Source: Treponema sp. UBA4377
Lineage (GTDB): Bacteria > Spirochaetota > Spirochaetia > Treponematales > Treponemataceae
Length of the DNA: 64,000 nucleotides
Direction: 5' to 3'
Assembly (NCBI GenBank): GCA_002391235.1
Contig: DGRX01000020.1
Coordinates: forward strand, 31,967 to 95,966
The notes under the pieces were generated by a model, which saw only the letters and a program-made list of their open reading frames with translations, was not told the DNA's origin and ran no database searches. Shown one piece after another: positions 42,979 to 51,023 of the stretch (positions are counted from its first letter, which is position 1; every line of letters begins with the position of its first letter). The translations under genes and the position numbers were made by a program.

Positions 42979-43125
42979 TTAATACGAGCTTCCAAAAAGT
43001 TCCTTTAGCGCGGCGATAAGATGGCTTGAGCTTGTGGTGTCGCCGCCGTTTTGGCAAGATGAAAGGCAAATCGCCAAGGCGGCGGACAACAGAACGGCCG
43101 ACAAAGCGGCCGAAAGTCTTTTAAT
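42979..43125 (-). CDS. Tiny lipoprotein, apparently with an ATT start codon
   Basis: Directly after the membrane-protein gene, a 48-codon frame encodes a perfect lipoprotein signal: K-R-L-S-A-A-L then a hydrophobic core and lipobox ICLSSC (C24). A short Ser/Thr-rich mature peptide ends in ELFGSSY. No ATG, GTG or TTG is available at the signal start. The codon in the right place is ATT at 43125-43123, which overlaps the upstream TAA by one base. Either ATT is used, as in infC, or the start has been lost. Coupling to the upstream gene would help. Function unknown, similar in shape to entericidin-type peptides. Confidence 0.5.
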   Translation of the reverse strand: MKRLSAALSAVLLSAALAICLSSCQNGGDTTSSSHLIAALKELFGSSY

Positions 43126-43541
43126 TATTTTCCGTTCTTGATTGTCAATATTGAACCGATGATCAAGGCGTTCTTTGCCAAAACCAAAAGCCAGTGCAAA
43201 ACCAAAACAGACGTCCATTCCTTGATGTAGAAAATCAAAGTGATGACCGTCACGATTATCCAAAGGACGATTGTAACGTACTTTACATAGTCGTCAAATT
43301 TGCCGAAGTCGATTCCAAAGGCCTTGAATGCGAACGTGATTCCGCAAACGCCCAGAATGATTCCGATAAGGACGCTGATTACTGGAGCGGCCTTGCCGAA
43401 AAGTCCGGCCACGGCGTTGATTTCCGCCGATGAAATGGACGAGCCTACCTTTGTGATAAGGCAGATCGCCGTGACGATTAAATAAATCGACAACGCCAAT
43501 TGGGCGATGAAGATTCCCCATGTTCTTGGTTGTTTAGCCAT
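43125..43541 (-). CDS. Four-helix integral membrane protein
   Basis: Start 43541 is chosen because AAGGAGGC lies six bases upstream; the longer ORF lacks support. The 138-residue product has four hydrophobic segments (about 10-30, 46-68, 78-98 and 108-130) with short loops. Family not recognised. It has its own consensus promoter at 43595-43567 and is followed directly by a possible tiny lipoprotein, so the pair may be an envelope module. Confidence 0.7.
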   Translation of the reverse strand: MAKQPRTWGIFIAQLALSIYLIVTAICLITKVGSSISSAEINAVAGLFGKAAPVISVLIGIILGVCGITFAFKAFGIDFGKFDDYVKYVTIVLWIIVTVITLIFYIKEWTSVLVLHWLLVLAKNALIIGSILTIKNGK

Positions 43542-43566
43542 ATAAGCCTCCTTTTTGATGTTTTCC

Positions 43567-43595
43567 ATTATACAGCGATTTTCGCGTTTGGGCAA
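43567..43595 (-). promoter_or_regulatory. Promoter of the four-helix membrane protein gene
   Basis: TTGCCC (43595-43590), 17 bases, consensus TATAAT (43572-43567) on the minus strand, with a short leader containing a strong RBS. Confidence 0.7.
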
Positions 43596-43609
43596 GAAAA
43601 AAAATCTTA

Positions 43610-43735
43610 TTGAATTTCTTTTTCAAATTCATTAAAATCTTTGCTAATATTTTCCATTAATTTGGAAGCCGATAGGAGGCTAGCGGCAACAAACGCGCTC
43701 GCAAATCTGGCGCGTTCAGCCGCGGCTATAGGAGG
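43610..43735 (+). promoter_or_regulatory. dapA-asd promoter and structured leader with duplicated RBS
   Basis: TTGAAT (43610-43615), 17 bases, TAAAAT (43633-43638). The leader of about 95 bases carries ATAGGAGG twice (43672-43679 and 43728-43735). Between them is a hairpin: AACGCGC (43692-43698) with GCGCGTT (43710-43716), extended by GGC/GCC and TAGC/GCTA pairs. Only the second RBS is next to the dapA ATG. The layout suggests translational control, but it lacks the size and conserved core of a lysine riboswitch. Confidence 0.55.
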
Positions 43736-43741
43736 TTATTT

Positions 43742-44647
43742 ATGATAAAGTTGAAGGGAACTTACACAGCGATGATCACGCCGATGAAAAAGAACGGCGC
43801 CGTGGACTTTGAGGGATTCAGGAAACACGTCAAAAACCAACTCAAAGCCGGCATCGACGGACTTGTTCCTCTTTGCACAACAAGCGAAACTCCTACTCTT
43901 GACGAAGACGAAGAAGACAAAATGCTTTCAATTATTATGGAAGAGCGCGCGGCCTATAAAAAATCAAGCGGCAAAAACGTTCCGATTATCGTAGGAACGG
44001 GAAGCAACAACACCCGTGACGCGGTTCGCTACACCCAGCGCGCCAAGGAAGCCGGGGCCGACGCGGCTTTGGTTGTGACTCCCTATTACAACAAGCCCAG
44101 CCAAGAGGGAATCTACCGCCACTTTGCGGCCGTCAGCAAAGTGGGCCTTCCGATTTTGGTTTACAACATTCAGGGCCGCACAGGCACCAACATCGCCACG
44201 GACACTTTGGCGCGCATCGCCGATTTGCCCAACATCATCGGCGTTAAGGAAGCCAGCGGCAACATCAACCAGATGGCCGACGTTCTTGCCAAAGTCAAGG
44301 CCAAGCATCCCAACTTTGCCGTTTTGTCAGGCGACGACGGCTTGACCTTGCCGCTTTTGGCGCTGGGCGGAGACGGAGTCGTTTCTGTCGTCTCAAACTT
44401 GGCTCCCAAAGAAGTCAAGGCCATGGTTGACGCAGGCCTTAAGGGAAAGTTTGACGAGGCGCGAAAGGCGCACTTCCGCCTGCTTCCGATTTTCAAGGCC
44501 GCCTTTGTCGACGGAAACCCGACTTCGATCAAGTACGCGATGAACCTTAAGGGCCTTCCGGCCGGAGGTGTTCGCGCGCCGCTCGTTGAAGTCAACGCCA
44601 ACGCAAAGAAGGTAATCAAGGCCGCTTTAGCGGCTTGCAAACTATAA
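43742..44647 (+). CDS. dapA: 4-hydroxy-tetrahydrodipicolinate synthase
   Basis: DapA (301 residues) condenses pyruvate with aspartate semialdehyde at the branch to lysine and diaminopimelate for peptidoglycan. The Schiff-base lysine is K169 in GVKEASG; YYNKP supplies the catalytic Tyr, and CTTSETPTL replaces the usual G-T-T-G-E-S. That Thr pair is retained. The gene precedes asd by 13 bases; the two enzymes act consecutively (asd makes the DapA substrate), so the pair is a functional operon. Confidence 0.92.
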   Translation: MIKLKGTYTAMITPMKKNGAVDFEGFRKHVKNQLKAGIDGLVPLCTTSETPTLDEDEEDKMLSIIMEERAAYKKSSGKNVPIIVGTGSNNTRDAVRYTQRAKEAGADAALVVTPYYNKPSQEGIYRHFAAVSKVGLPILVYNIQGRTGTNIATDTLARIADLPNIIGVKEASGNINQMADVLAKVKAKHPNFAVLSGDDGLTLPLLALGGDGVVSVVSNLAPKEVKAMVDAGLKGKFDEARKAHFRLLPIFKAAFVDGNPTSIKYAMNLKGLPAGGVRAPLVEVNANAKKVIKAALAACKL

Positions 44648-44660
44648 GAGGTAAACAGTT

Positions 44661-45767
44661 ATGGCAGAAAATAGAATTGAAGTTGGCGTTTTGGGCGCGA
44701 CTGGAATGGTCGGCCAGCGCTACATTAAGCTTTTGGAAAACCATCCTTGGTTCCGCGTGACCTATGTTGCGGCCAGCCCCCGTTCCGCCGGAAAGCCCTA
44801 CCGCGAGGCTGTGGCCAACCGCTGGCTCATCGGCGCCGACATCCCTTGCGACGTTGCGGACTTGACTGTCCAGGACGCCAACGACGAAAAGGCGGCGCTC
44901 GGAAAGTGCAAGTTCGTCTTTAGCGCGCTTGAAATGTCCAAGGACGAAATCAAGGCCTTGGAAGAGCGCTACGCCGCCCAAGGAATCCCGGTCGTTTCCA
45001 ACGCCAGCGCCAACCGCTGGACAAGCGACGTTCCGATGCTGGTTCCAGAAATCAACCACTCGCACCTTGACGTAATCGCCGAGCAAAAGAAAAACCGCGG
45101 CTGGGACAAGGGCTTTATCGTCGTTAAGCCCAACTGCTCGCTCCAAACTTACATGATGCCGCTCCACGCGCTGATTCAGGCCGGCTATCCTGTAAAGAGA
45201 ATGATTGTCACAACCGAGCAGGCTGTTAGCGGCGCGGGCTATCCCGGCGTTCCGTCCTTTGACATGATTGACAACATCGTTCCTTACATCGGCGGCGAGG
45301 AAGAAAAGACCGAAAAAGAATGCCTTAAGATTTTGGGAAAGGTAAGCGGCAACAAGATTGAAAACGCCGCCGGCCCCTTGGTCTCTTCCACCTGCACCCG
45401 CGTTCCCGTAATCGACGGACACACCGCTATCGTTAACTTGGAATTTGATTTGCCGGAAGACAAAAAGCCCAGCCTTGAGGAAATCGAGCGCGTTTGGACC
45501 AGCTACACTTCAGTTCCGCAAGAGCTAAAGCTTCCCAGCGCGCCCGAGCGTCCGATTGTCGTGCGACACGAGGAAAACCGCCCGCAGCCGCGCCGCGACC
45601 GCGAGACCGAAAAAGGCATGGCTTGCGTCATCGGCCGCTTGCGAAAGTGCAATGTCTTTGACGTGAAGTTTGTCGCGCTTAGCCACAACACAAAGCGCGG
45701 CGCGGCGATGGGAGGAATCCTAAACGCCGAGCTTTTGAAAGCCAAAGGATTCTTCGATAATCTCTAA
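44661..45767 (+). CDS. asd: Aspartate-semialdehyde dehydrogenase, archaeal/fungal type
   Basis: Asd (368 residues) reduces aspartyl phosphate to the semialdehyde with NADPH. The N-terminal VGVLGATGMVGQRYIKLL is the nucleotide fold. The catalytic C159 is in PNCSLQ, and VSGAGYPGVPSFDM plus CTRVPVIDGHTA are hallmarks of the archaeal/fungal subfamily rather than the proteobacterial one. GGTAAA serves as a weak RBS 13 bases after dapA. This subfamily also occurs in some bacteria, including spirochaetes, so it need not mean recent transfer. Confidence 0.93.
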   Translation: MAENRIEVGVLGATGMVGQRYIKLLENHPWFRVTYVAASPRSAGKPYREAVANRWLIGADIPCDVADLTVQDANDEKAALGKCKFVFSALEMSKDEIKALEERYAAQGIPVVSNASANRWTSDVPMLVPEINHSHLDVIAEQKKNRGWDKGFIVVKPNCSLQTYMMPLHALIQAGYPVKRMIVTTEQAVSGAGYPGVPSFDMIDNIVPYIGGEEEKTEKECLKILGKVSGNKIENAAGPLVSSTCTRVPVIDGHTAIVNLEFDLPEDKKPSLEEIERVWTSYTSVPQELKLPSAPERPIVVRHEENRPQPRRDRETEKGMACVIGRLRKCNVFDVKFVALSHNTKRGAAMGGILNAELLKAKGFFDNL

Positions 45768-45773
45768 AAAAAA

Positions 45774-45901
45774 CGACGCTCCCAGTCGGCTGGCGGTCGG
45801 CGGAACCGCTAGCTAGCGTCGCTACACACTGTTTTCGCTTGAAACTATCCCACGCTGCCGCTTGCGCGGCAGGCTCAAACAGAGTGTTTCCGCCAACCGC
45901 C
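45774..45901. repeat. Large imperfect palindrome between asd and the GH1 gene
   Basis: CGACGCT (45774-45780) pairs with AGCGTCG (45815-45821). GGCGG-tc-GGCGGAA (45792-45805) pairs at long range with TTCCGCC-aa-CCGCC (45888-45901). CTGCCGC/GCGGCAG forms an inner hairpin near 45855-45873. It could end transcription from both sides or be a repeat-element remnant; no open frame is credible. Confidence 0.5.
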
Positions 45902-45931
45902 CGCCTCCTTCGCGCGTCTATTGTTTTACCA

Positions 45932-47353
45932 TTAACAAAGCTTTCCGCTTTGAACAAGTTTACTATACCAGTAGGCGCTGTCTTTGGGGGTTCGCTTTTG
46001 GGTCTCGTAGTCAACGTGAACCAAGCCAAAGCGCTCGCCGTAGCCGCGCGCCCATTCAAAGTTGTCCATAAGCGACCAGTAGAAGTAGCCGCGAATGTCG
46101 GCGCCGGCTTTGATGGCCTTTCCAAGCTCCGCCAGGTAGGCGCGGACAAAGTCTATGCGCTGGGTGTCGTGGCATTTTCCGTCGGGGCTTAGGTTGTCGG
46201 CGCAGCTTATGCCGTTCTCCGTGACGAAAATCGGCTTTTTGTAGCGTTCCCAAATGTATTGGAAAAAGTGGTTCATCGACTTTGGAGTGACAGGCCACTT
46301 TGAGTGCGTCATCGGGTATCCGTGCGGGAAGTCCACTACGCCAAAGCCGTTCTTTTTTTCTTGGGCGGTCTTGGGCGCGCGGATTGGAATCCCTTCGTAG
46401 ATGTTTTGGCCGTGGAAGTCAACCGGGGTTGAGATGATTTTCATGTCGCCCGGAAGAATTTTTGGGAAGTCCTTTCCAAAGGCCTTTTGCGCGCCGACGG
46501 GGTAGCGGCCAAAGTAAATCGGGTCGCACCAGTAGGTGAGGCAGTGGCCCATGAAAAGGCCGCTCCCTTTTTGGAAGCCGTACTTTTCGCCCGGCTCGCG
46601 CTCGTAAATCTCAACCGATTTTTTAAAGGCCTCGATGTCTTCCTTGCTTTCCGTGGCCGGGTAGTTGCCAAAGCCTGTGTGGGCCAGACAAATCTTTGCC
46701 TTTGGAGCGGCCGCGCGAATCGCTTGCGCCATCGTTCCGTGCGCAAGAAGAATGTTGTGAGCCACGTTCAAGACTTCCGCCTGCTGAAGCTGCAAGCCCG
46801 GCGCCATCCAGCCAACGTAGCCGCCAAGGACGCAGGGCATTTCATTAATCGTAAAAAAGTTTTGGACGCGGTCGGAAAATTTCCTTACTACAAGGTCCGT
46901 GTACTCCGCGGCCCAGTAACGGATGTCGCGGTTCCGCCAGCCGCCCTTTCGCTCAAGCTCAAGCGGCAAGTCCCAGTGGTAAAGGGTAAGCCAAGGCGTG
47001 ATGTTCTTTGACAAAAGCTCGTCGATAAGGCGGTCGTAAAAGTCCAAGCCCTTTTGGTTGGGCGTTCCGTGGATTGCGTTTCCGCGGCTGTCGGGACTGT
47101 AGCCCATGACGCGCGGCCAAGAGACGCTAAAGCGGTAGTTGGGGATTTTTAGGTCCGCCAACAATTTGACATCGGCCTTGTAGCGGTGGTAGTGGTCGCA
47201 GGCCGTGTCGATGTTGGCGCCCCAAAAAGTCTTTCCGGGCCATCGCGAGAATTGGTCCCAAATGCTGGGCTGCTTGCCGTCCTCAAAGGCGGCTCCTTCA
47301 ACTTGGGCCGCGGCCGTCGCCGTTCCCCAGATAAAATCTTTTGAAAATTGCAT
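45932..47353 (-). CDS. GH1 family beta-glucosidase
   Basis: The 473-residue cytoplasmic enzyme has the GH1 start FIWGTATAAAQVEGAAFEDGKQPSIWD, or close to it. The acid/base Glu lies in TINEMP (usually T-x-N-E-P) and the nucleophile Glu in VTENGISC. The C-terminal GYFYWSLMDNFEWARGYGERFGL is also typical. It hydrolyses beta-glucosides (or phospho-glucosides; the usual Lys-rich phosphate pocket is not obvious) and would complement the GH94 phosphorylase. On the minus strand TTGACA lies upstream of the ATG with a long spacer to TTAATA six bases before the start. Confidence 0.93.
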   Translation of the reverse strand: MQFSKDFIWGTATAAAQVEGAAFEDGKQPSIWDQFSRWPGKTFWGANIDTACDHYHRYKADVKLLADLKIPNYRFSVSWPRVMGYSPDSRGNAIHGTPNQKGLDFYDRLIDELLSKNITPWLTLYHWDLPLELERKGGWRNRDIRYWAAEYTDLVVRKFSDRVQNFFTINEMPCVLGGYVGWMAPGLQLQQAEVLNVAHNILLAHGTMAQAIRAAAPKAKICLAHTGFGNYPATESKEDIEAFKKSVEIYEREPGEKYGFQKGSGLFMGHCLTYWCDPIYFGRYPVGAQKAFGKDFPKILPGDMKIISTPVDFHGQNIYEGIPIRAPKTAQEKKNGFGVVDFPHGYPMTHSKWPVTPKSMNHFFQYIWERYKKPIFVTENGISCADNLSPDGKCHDTQRIDFVRAYLAELGKAIKAGADIRGYFYWSLMDNFEWARGYGERFGLVHVDYETQKRTPKDSAYWYSKLVQSGKLC

Positions 47354-47504
47354 AAGGGCTATTAAAAACTTTTTTGGGGGAATATGTCAAGAGCCGCTCG
47401 AAACTACAGTTTGCTCCCAGTTTCCGCCAGCCGCCCCGCTCCTTCGCGCATTTTTTTACTGCTTCCATAGCGTTTGATCAAGGCAAACGTATTTCCAAGC
47501 AATT

Positions 47505-47594
47505 AAAACGCGTAGGGAGAAGGCGAACGGCCGCTTGCTTTGCGGCAAAGCCGCAACCGCAAGTAAGGCCGGTCGATTCTCCCGAGAGCGTTTT
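47505..47594. repeat. 90-bp nested perfect hairpin
   Basis: The 306-bp gap between the GH1 and 47660 genes contains no gene. It holds a fully nested stem: AAAACGC/GCGTTTT (47505/47588), GGGAGAA/TTCTCCC (47515/47577), CGGCC/GGCCG (47528/47567), CTTGC/GCAAG (47534/47559) and GCGGC/GCCGC (47542/47550). The rest of the gap (47354-47504) shows a GCCGCTCG motif shared with other intergenic elements. It may be an RNA structure, a bidirectional terminator or a MITE-like relic. Confidence 0.75.
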
Positions 47595-47624
47595 ATACTT
47601 TTTAATAATGCGCTTGCGACGCTC

Positions 47625-47653
47625 TTGAAAAACCAGCGCTTTTGCCTTATGAT
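47625..47653 (+). promoter_or_regulatory. Leaderless-type promoter of the first tandem paralogue
   Basis: TTGAAA (47625-47630), 17 bases, TATGAT (47648-47653), six bases to the ATG at 47660. Confidence 0.65.
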
Positions 47654-47659
47654 AAAACC

Positions 47660-48526
47660 ATGAAGAAGCTTTTTTCGCTGGTCTTGGTCGGCGCGTTTTT
47701 AGCGCTTGGAGCCGCGGACGTTTTTTGTTCCGACTTTACGGAATACGAAAATTCTCTCGTGATGGAGGCCATGCAGATTCGCCTTGAGTCGCGTTCCCAA
47801 AAGGACCAAAAGGCGGCGTTGGAATGGCTTGAAAAAAAGCGCGCCGAATTTTTTTCTTCAATAAAAAAAGGCGAGGCCGGCGAAGAGGCCTTGCTTGCCG
47901 TTGAAAATGTTTTTGTCTGCGAAAAATACCATTATGTGTGGGAGCTTGACTCAAAAGCCAAGGCCACCGGCGACTTGATTTTGTCTCAGTTCAACAAAGT
48001 CGTCGCATGGAACGAAAGCCATCCGCTTGCAAAGCGCGGCGAATGGTACACGCTGACCGCTTGCGAAGTCATAAACAACTCAATGCCTTGGTTCAAGTAT
48101 TCCAAAAGAATTTCCTTGGGAATGGAAAACAAAAAAGTTTACGAGGCGATGCTTTCGTCTGGCTGCAAAAAGGGCCTTTTGTACTTGCACACCGGCCTTT
48201 GGTACGCCTTTGCTCCTTCGATTGCCGGCGGAAGCGACGCCAAGGCAAAAAGGTATTTTGCCGTCGCGCCTCATATCGGCCCGACCGATTACGAAAAATT
48301 CTTGGGCTATATTTTCCTTTCCCAAATTGAATTCAAGATGGGCGACGCCGCTTCATGCCAGGCGCATTTGGCCGAGGCGGACAAGATTTCCCCAAACAAT
48401 GCCTACACAAGTTTTGTCCGCTATTTGAACAAGGCCGGCTGCGATTCGCTTGACTACGCCACCGACAGGGACGACGTGGAAGAAAAAGTGAAAAAGTTCT
48501 ACGAAAAAAACAAGGGCAAAAAATAG
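47660..48526 (+). CDS. Exported alpha-helical protein, tandem paralogue 1
   Basis: Start 47660 (MKKLFSLV) is preferred over an upstream ATG at 47642 that lies between the promoter elements. The 288-residue product has a signal peptide ending near DVFCS. The mature part is helical and TPR-like. Marker blocks shared with the next two genes are D-F-T-E-Y-E-x-S-L, a VWELDSKAKAT block, WNESHP, KRISLG-x-E-x-KKVY, GLLYLHTGLWYAFAP and YEKFLGYIFLSQ. Family not recognised. It is probably periplasmic or outer-surface. Confidence 0.75.
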   Translation: MKKLFSLVLVGAFLALGAADVFCSDFTEYENSLVMEAMQIRLESRSQKDQKAALEWLEKKRAEFFSSIKKGEAGEEALLAVENVFVCEKYHYVWELDSKAKATGDLILSQFNKVVAWNESHPLAKRGEWYTLTACEVINNSMPWFKYSKRISLGMENKKVYEAMLSSGCKKGLLYLHTGLWYAFAPSIAGGSDAKAKRYFAVAPHIGPTDYEKFLGYIFLSQIEFKMGDAASCQAHLAEADKISPNNAYTSFVRYLNKAGCDSLDYATDRDDVEEKVKKFYEKNKGKK

Positions 48527-48540
48527 AAAGAAGCCTTAAG

Positions 48541-48569
48541 TTGAAACTGTTTGCCTTTTAATTTATTAT
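48541..48569 (+). promoter_or_regulatory. Leaderless-type promoter of the second tandem paralogue
   Basis: TTGAAA (48541-48546), 17 bases, TATTAT (48564-48569), six bases to the ATG at 48576. A TATAAT also reads three bases later. Confidence 0.65.
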
Positions 48570-48575
48570 AATAGT

Positions 48576-49442
48576 ATGAAGAAGTTTGTTGCCGCGGCGG
48601 CCATGCAAGCGCTGCTTGTTTTTTTTGCGGCCGGCGCTTTTTGCGAAAAGTGGACGGAATACGAAGAGTCTCTTGTAGGCCAGGTGATGCAGGCAAGGCT
48701 TGGGTCGAGGATGAAAAAATCCGACCAAGAGGCTGGAGAATGGCTTTTAAAAAAGCGCGAGGAATTCTTTTCTTCCATTGACAAAGAGAAAGTTTGCGAA
48801 GAAGCCAAACTGGCTTATGAAACAATGTTCGCTTTGGAGCAGTACCACTTTATGTGGGAAATCGACAGCAAGGCAAAGTCAACGGTTGATTTTGCCGCCG
48901 CCCAATTCAACAAGGTTATGGATTGGAACGCCGCCCATCCGATTGCTTCCAGGAACGAATGGTACGCGATTTCGGCCTACGAAATGATAAACGCATACAT
49001 GCCCAACTTAAAATACAAGCAAAAAATTTCTTTGGGCTTGGAAGAAAAAAAAGTTTACGATTCTATGGTCGCGGCAAAATGCCAAAAGGGAATTTTGTAC
49101 ATAAACGCGGGCTTGTGGTACGCTTTCGCTCCGGCGATTGGCGGAGGAAGCGTAAAAAAAGCCAAGGATTTGTTGTCCGTCGCCGCGAAAATCGGGCCGT
49201 CCGGCTACGAAAAATTTTTGGGCTTTGTTTACCTTTCGCAATGCGACTTTATTTTGGGCGACAAGGCTTCCTGCGAAAAAAATTTGCGGGAGGCCGAAAA
49301 TATTTTGCCCGGCAACGCTTACACGCCCTTTGTCCGCCGCTTGAACGAGGCCGGCATTGACGCATTTAAATACGCCGACGACAAGGACGCCGCCGTTGCC
49401 AAGATGAATAAATTTTACGGAAAGAAAAATGGAAAAAAATAA
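48576..49442 (+). CDS. Exported alpha-helical protein, tandem paralogue 2
   Basis: The 288-residue protein is the closest relative of the preceding one: same length, signal peptide (ends near GAFCEK) and the same blocks, such as WTEYEESLVGQVMQARLGSR, YHFMWEIDSKAKST, WNAAHPIASRNEWYA, KISLGLEEKKVYDS and GLWYAFAPAIGGGS. It has its own leaderless-type promoter, so paralogues 1 and 2 can be expressed independently. The last 14 bases overlap paralogue 3. Function unknown. Confidence 0.75.
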   Translation: MKKFVAAAAMQALLVFFAAGAFCEKWTEYEESLVGQVMQARLGSRMKKSDQEAGEWLLKKREEFFSSIDKEKVCEEAKLAYETMFALEQYHFMWEIDSKAKSTVDFAAAQFNKVMDWNAAHPIASRNEWYAISAYEMINAYMPNLKYKQKISLGLEEKKVYDSMVAAKCQKGILYINAGLWYAFAPAIGGGSVKKAKDLLSVAAKIGPSGYEKFLGFVYLSQCDFILGDKASCEKNLREAENILPGNAYTPFVRRLNEAGIDAFKYADDKDAAVAKMNKFYGKKNGKK

Positions 49443-50325
49443 AAGCCGCGCTTTCGCTCTTGCAAAAAAAATCCCGCGCCTCTGCGCCTTGTCCATTCTT
49501 TGCCTCTTTGCGGGGCGGGCTTTTGCCGGCGACTTTAGCGATTACGAAAAAAAACTGCTTTCCGAAATTTACGACATGCGCGCCCGGTCTAGGCAGGAAA
49601 AAGATTATTTGGCGTCCCAAGCCTTTTTGGAAGAATACCACAAAAAAATTTGGAGCGACGAGGTTCAGTCCAAAATCAGCGACGAGGCCAAGCTTACTTT
49701 TGACAATCTTTTGACGCTGGAACGCTGGCAGTACTTGTGGGAGACTGATCCGCAAATGGACGGCCTTAAGCCGATGATTTGGTCGCAGTATGAAAAAATC
49801 ATCGCGTGGAACGAAAGCCATCCCTTTGACGAGCAAAACGCTTACCTAAAGCTTTCGTCATTTGACTTGATAAACTCGACGATGCAATACATGAAGCGCG
49901 GGCAAATGATAAAGCTGGGCTTGCAGGAAAAAAAAGTTTACGACAAATTGCTTGAGACCGATCCCGACAATTGCGTCGTTTACCTTAACGCCGGCCTGTT
50001 CTACTACAACGTTTCGGAAGTCCTTAGCGGAGCCAAGCCCAAGGCCAAGCGCATTTACATTAAGGCGGTGGAGACCGCTTCCAATAATTACGAAAAATAT
50101 TTCGCCAACATTTTCATCGCGCAAATATTTCTTGAAGAAGAGAACATGGACGAATACAACAAGCATATCGCCCTGGCCGAGCAGGCGATTCCAAAAACGC
50201 CTTACATGGATTTTGTAAAGGCCGTAAACGAAAAAGGCTACACTCTTTATGAATACGCGCTGCGCCCGGCAAAAATAAAGAAACGGGTTTTTGTCGACAA
50301 AAAGGCGAAAGTGAAAATCAAATGA
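49429..50325 (+). CDS. Exported alpha-helical protein, tandem paralogue 3 (divergent)
   Basis: The 298-residue protein starts inside the end of paralogue 2 (14-base overlap), so it depends on that message. It has a signal peptide (about 15-33, ALSILCLFAGRAFAG) and weaker versions of the shared blocks (DFSDYEKKLLSEIYDMRARSR, YLWETDPQMDG, IIAWNESHPFD, IKLGLQEKKVYDK). The C-terminal half has TPR-like helices and a basic tail. It is the most diverged copy. Its stop overlaps the next gene start (ATGA). Confidence 0.72.
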   Translation: MEKNKSRAFALAKKIPRLCALSILCLFAGRAFAGDFSDYEKKLLSEIYDMRARSRQEKDYLASQAFLEEYHKKIWSDEVQSKISDEAKLTFDNLLTLERWQYLWETDPQMDGLKPMIWSQYEKIIAWNESHPFDEQNAYLKLSSFDLINSTMQYMKRGQMIKLGLQEKKVYDKLLETDPDNCVVYLNAGLFYYNVSEVLSGAKPKAKRIYIKAVETASNNYEKYFANIFIAQIFLEEENMDEYNKHIALAEQAIPKTPYMDFVKAVNEKGYTLYEYALRPAKIKKRVFVDKKAKVKIK

Positions 50326-51023
50326 CTGTAAAGAACATTATATTTGACTTGGACAACACTCTTTACTCTCCGACCAGCGCGATGGACGCTGGGATTTCAA
50401 GGCGCATGATGGCCGCCGTCGTTGACTTTTTGGGAACGGATTTAGAAGCCGCGACCGAGCTTAGGAAGCGAAAAGTTCCGTATTTTAGCACGACCCTTGA
50501 ATGGCTTAGAAGCGAAGGCCTTAAAGACGTTGAAGGCTACTTTGCCAAAGTCCATCCCGACAACGAAGCGGACGAGCTTATGCCCGACCCAAACTTGCGG
50601 CCTTTTTTGCAATCGCTTGGGCAAAACAAAATCGTTTTGACCAACGCGCCGCGCGAGCACGCCGACCGCGTTTTGAAAAAGCTGAAAATCGCCGACCTGT
50701 TTTGCGACGTAGTGGACATACGCGCTTGCGGCCTTTTGGGAAAGCCGTACGCGCAAAGCTACAAAATCGCTTTGGAAAAATGCGGCGGAACAATTGACGA
50801 CACGATTTTTTTAGACGACCAATACAAGTACACCGACGGCTACGTGGCTTTGGGCGGAACAGCGATTTTAGTCGGAAACAAAAACGGCGCCCGCTTGAAT
50901 CCAGAGAGCGCCGCTTGCAACCATGATGTTCCGCCGCATCCCGGCCGAACGATCAAGATTGATTCCGTCTACGATTTGCCGAAAATCCTATGCGGCAACG
51001 TAGGCCTGCATGGCGCGCAATGA
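50322..51023 (+). CDS. HAD-superfamily pyrimidine 5'-nucleotidase-like phosphatase
   Basis: The 233-residue cytoplasmic protein has the HAD motif I DLDNTLYSP (D9, D11). Motif II is VLTNAP, motif III includes a GKPYAQSY lysine, and motif IV is IFLDDQYKYTDGY. The DLDNTLY form and helical cap are typical of the Sdt1-like pyrimidine 5'-nucleotidase branch, which dephosphorylates UMP/CMP or related metabolites. It is coupled by ATGA to paralogue 3. Its last 36 bases overlap the convergent sigma factor gene, an unusually long overlap. Confidence 0.8.
   Translation: MTVKNIIFDLDNTLYSPTSAMDAGISRRMMAAVVDFLGTDLEAATELRKRKVPYFSTTLEWLRSEGLKDVEGYFAKVHPDNEADELMPDPNLRPFLQSLGQNKIVLTNAPREHADRVLKKLKIADLFCDVVDIRACGLLGKPYAQSYKIALEKCGGTIDDTIFLDDQYKYTDGYVALGGTAILVGNKNGARLNPESAACNHDVPPHPGRTIKIDSVYDLPKILCGNVGLHGAQ

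Noticed and set aside
43639..43741. Lysine riboswitch before dapA
   Set aside because: The leader is only about 95 bases and lacks the conserved core; only a simple hairpin with two RBS copies is seen.
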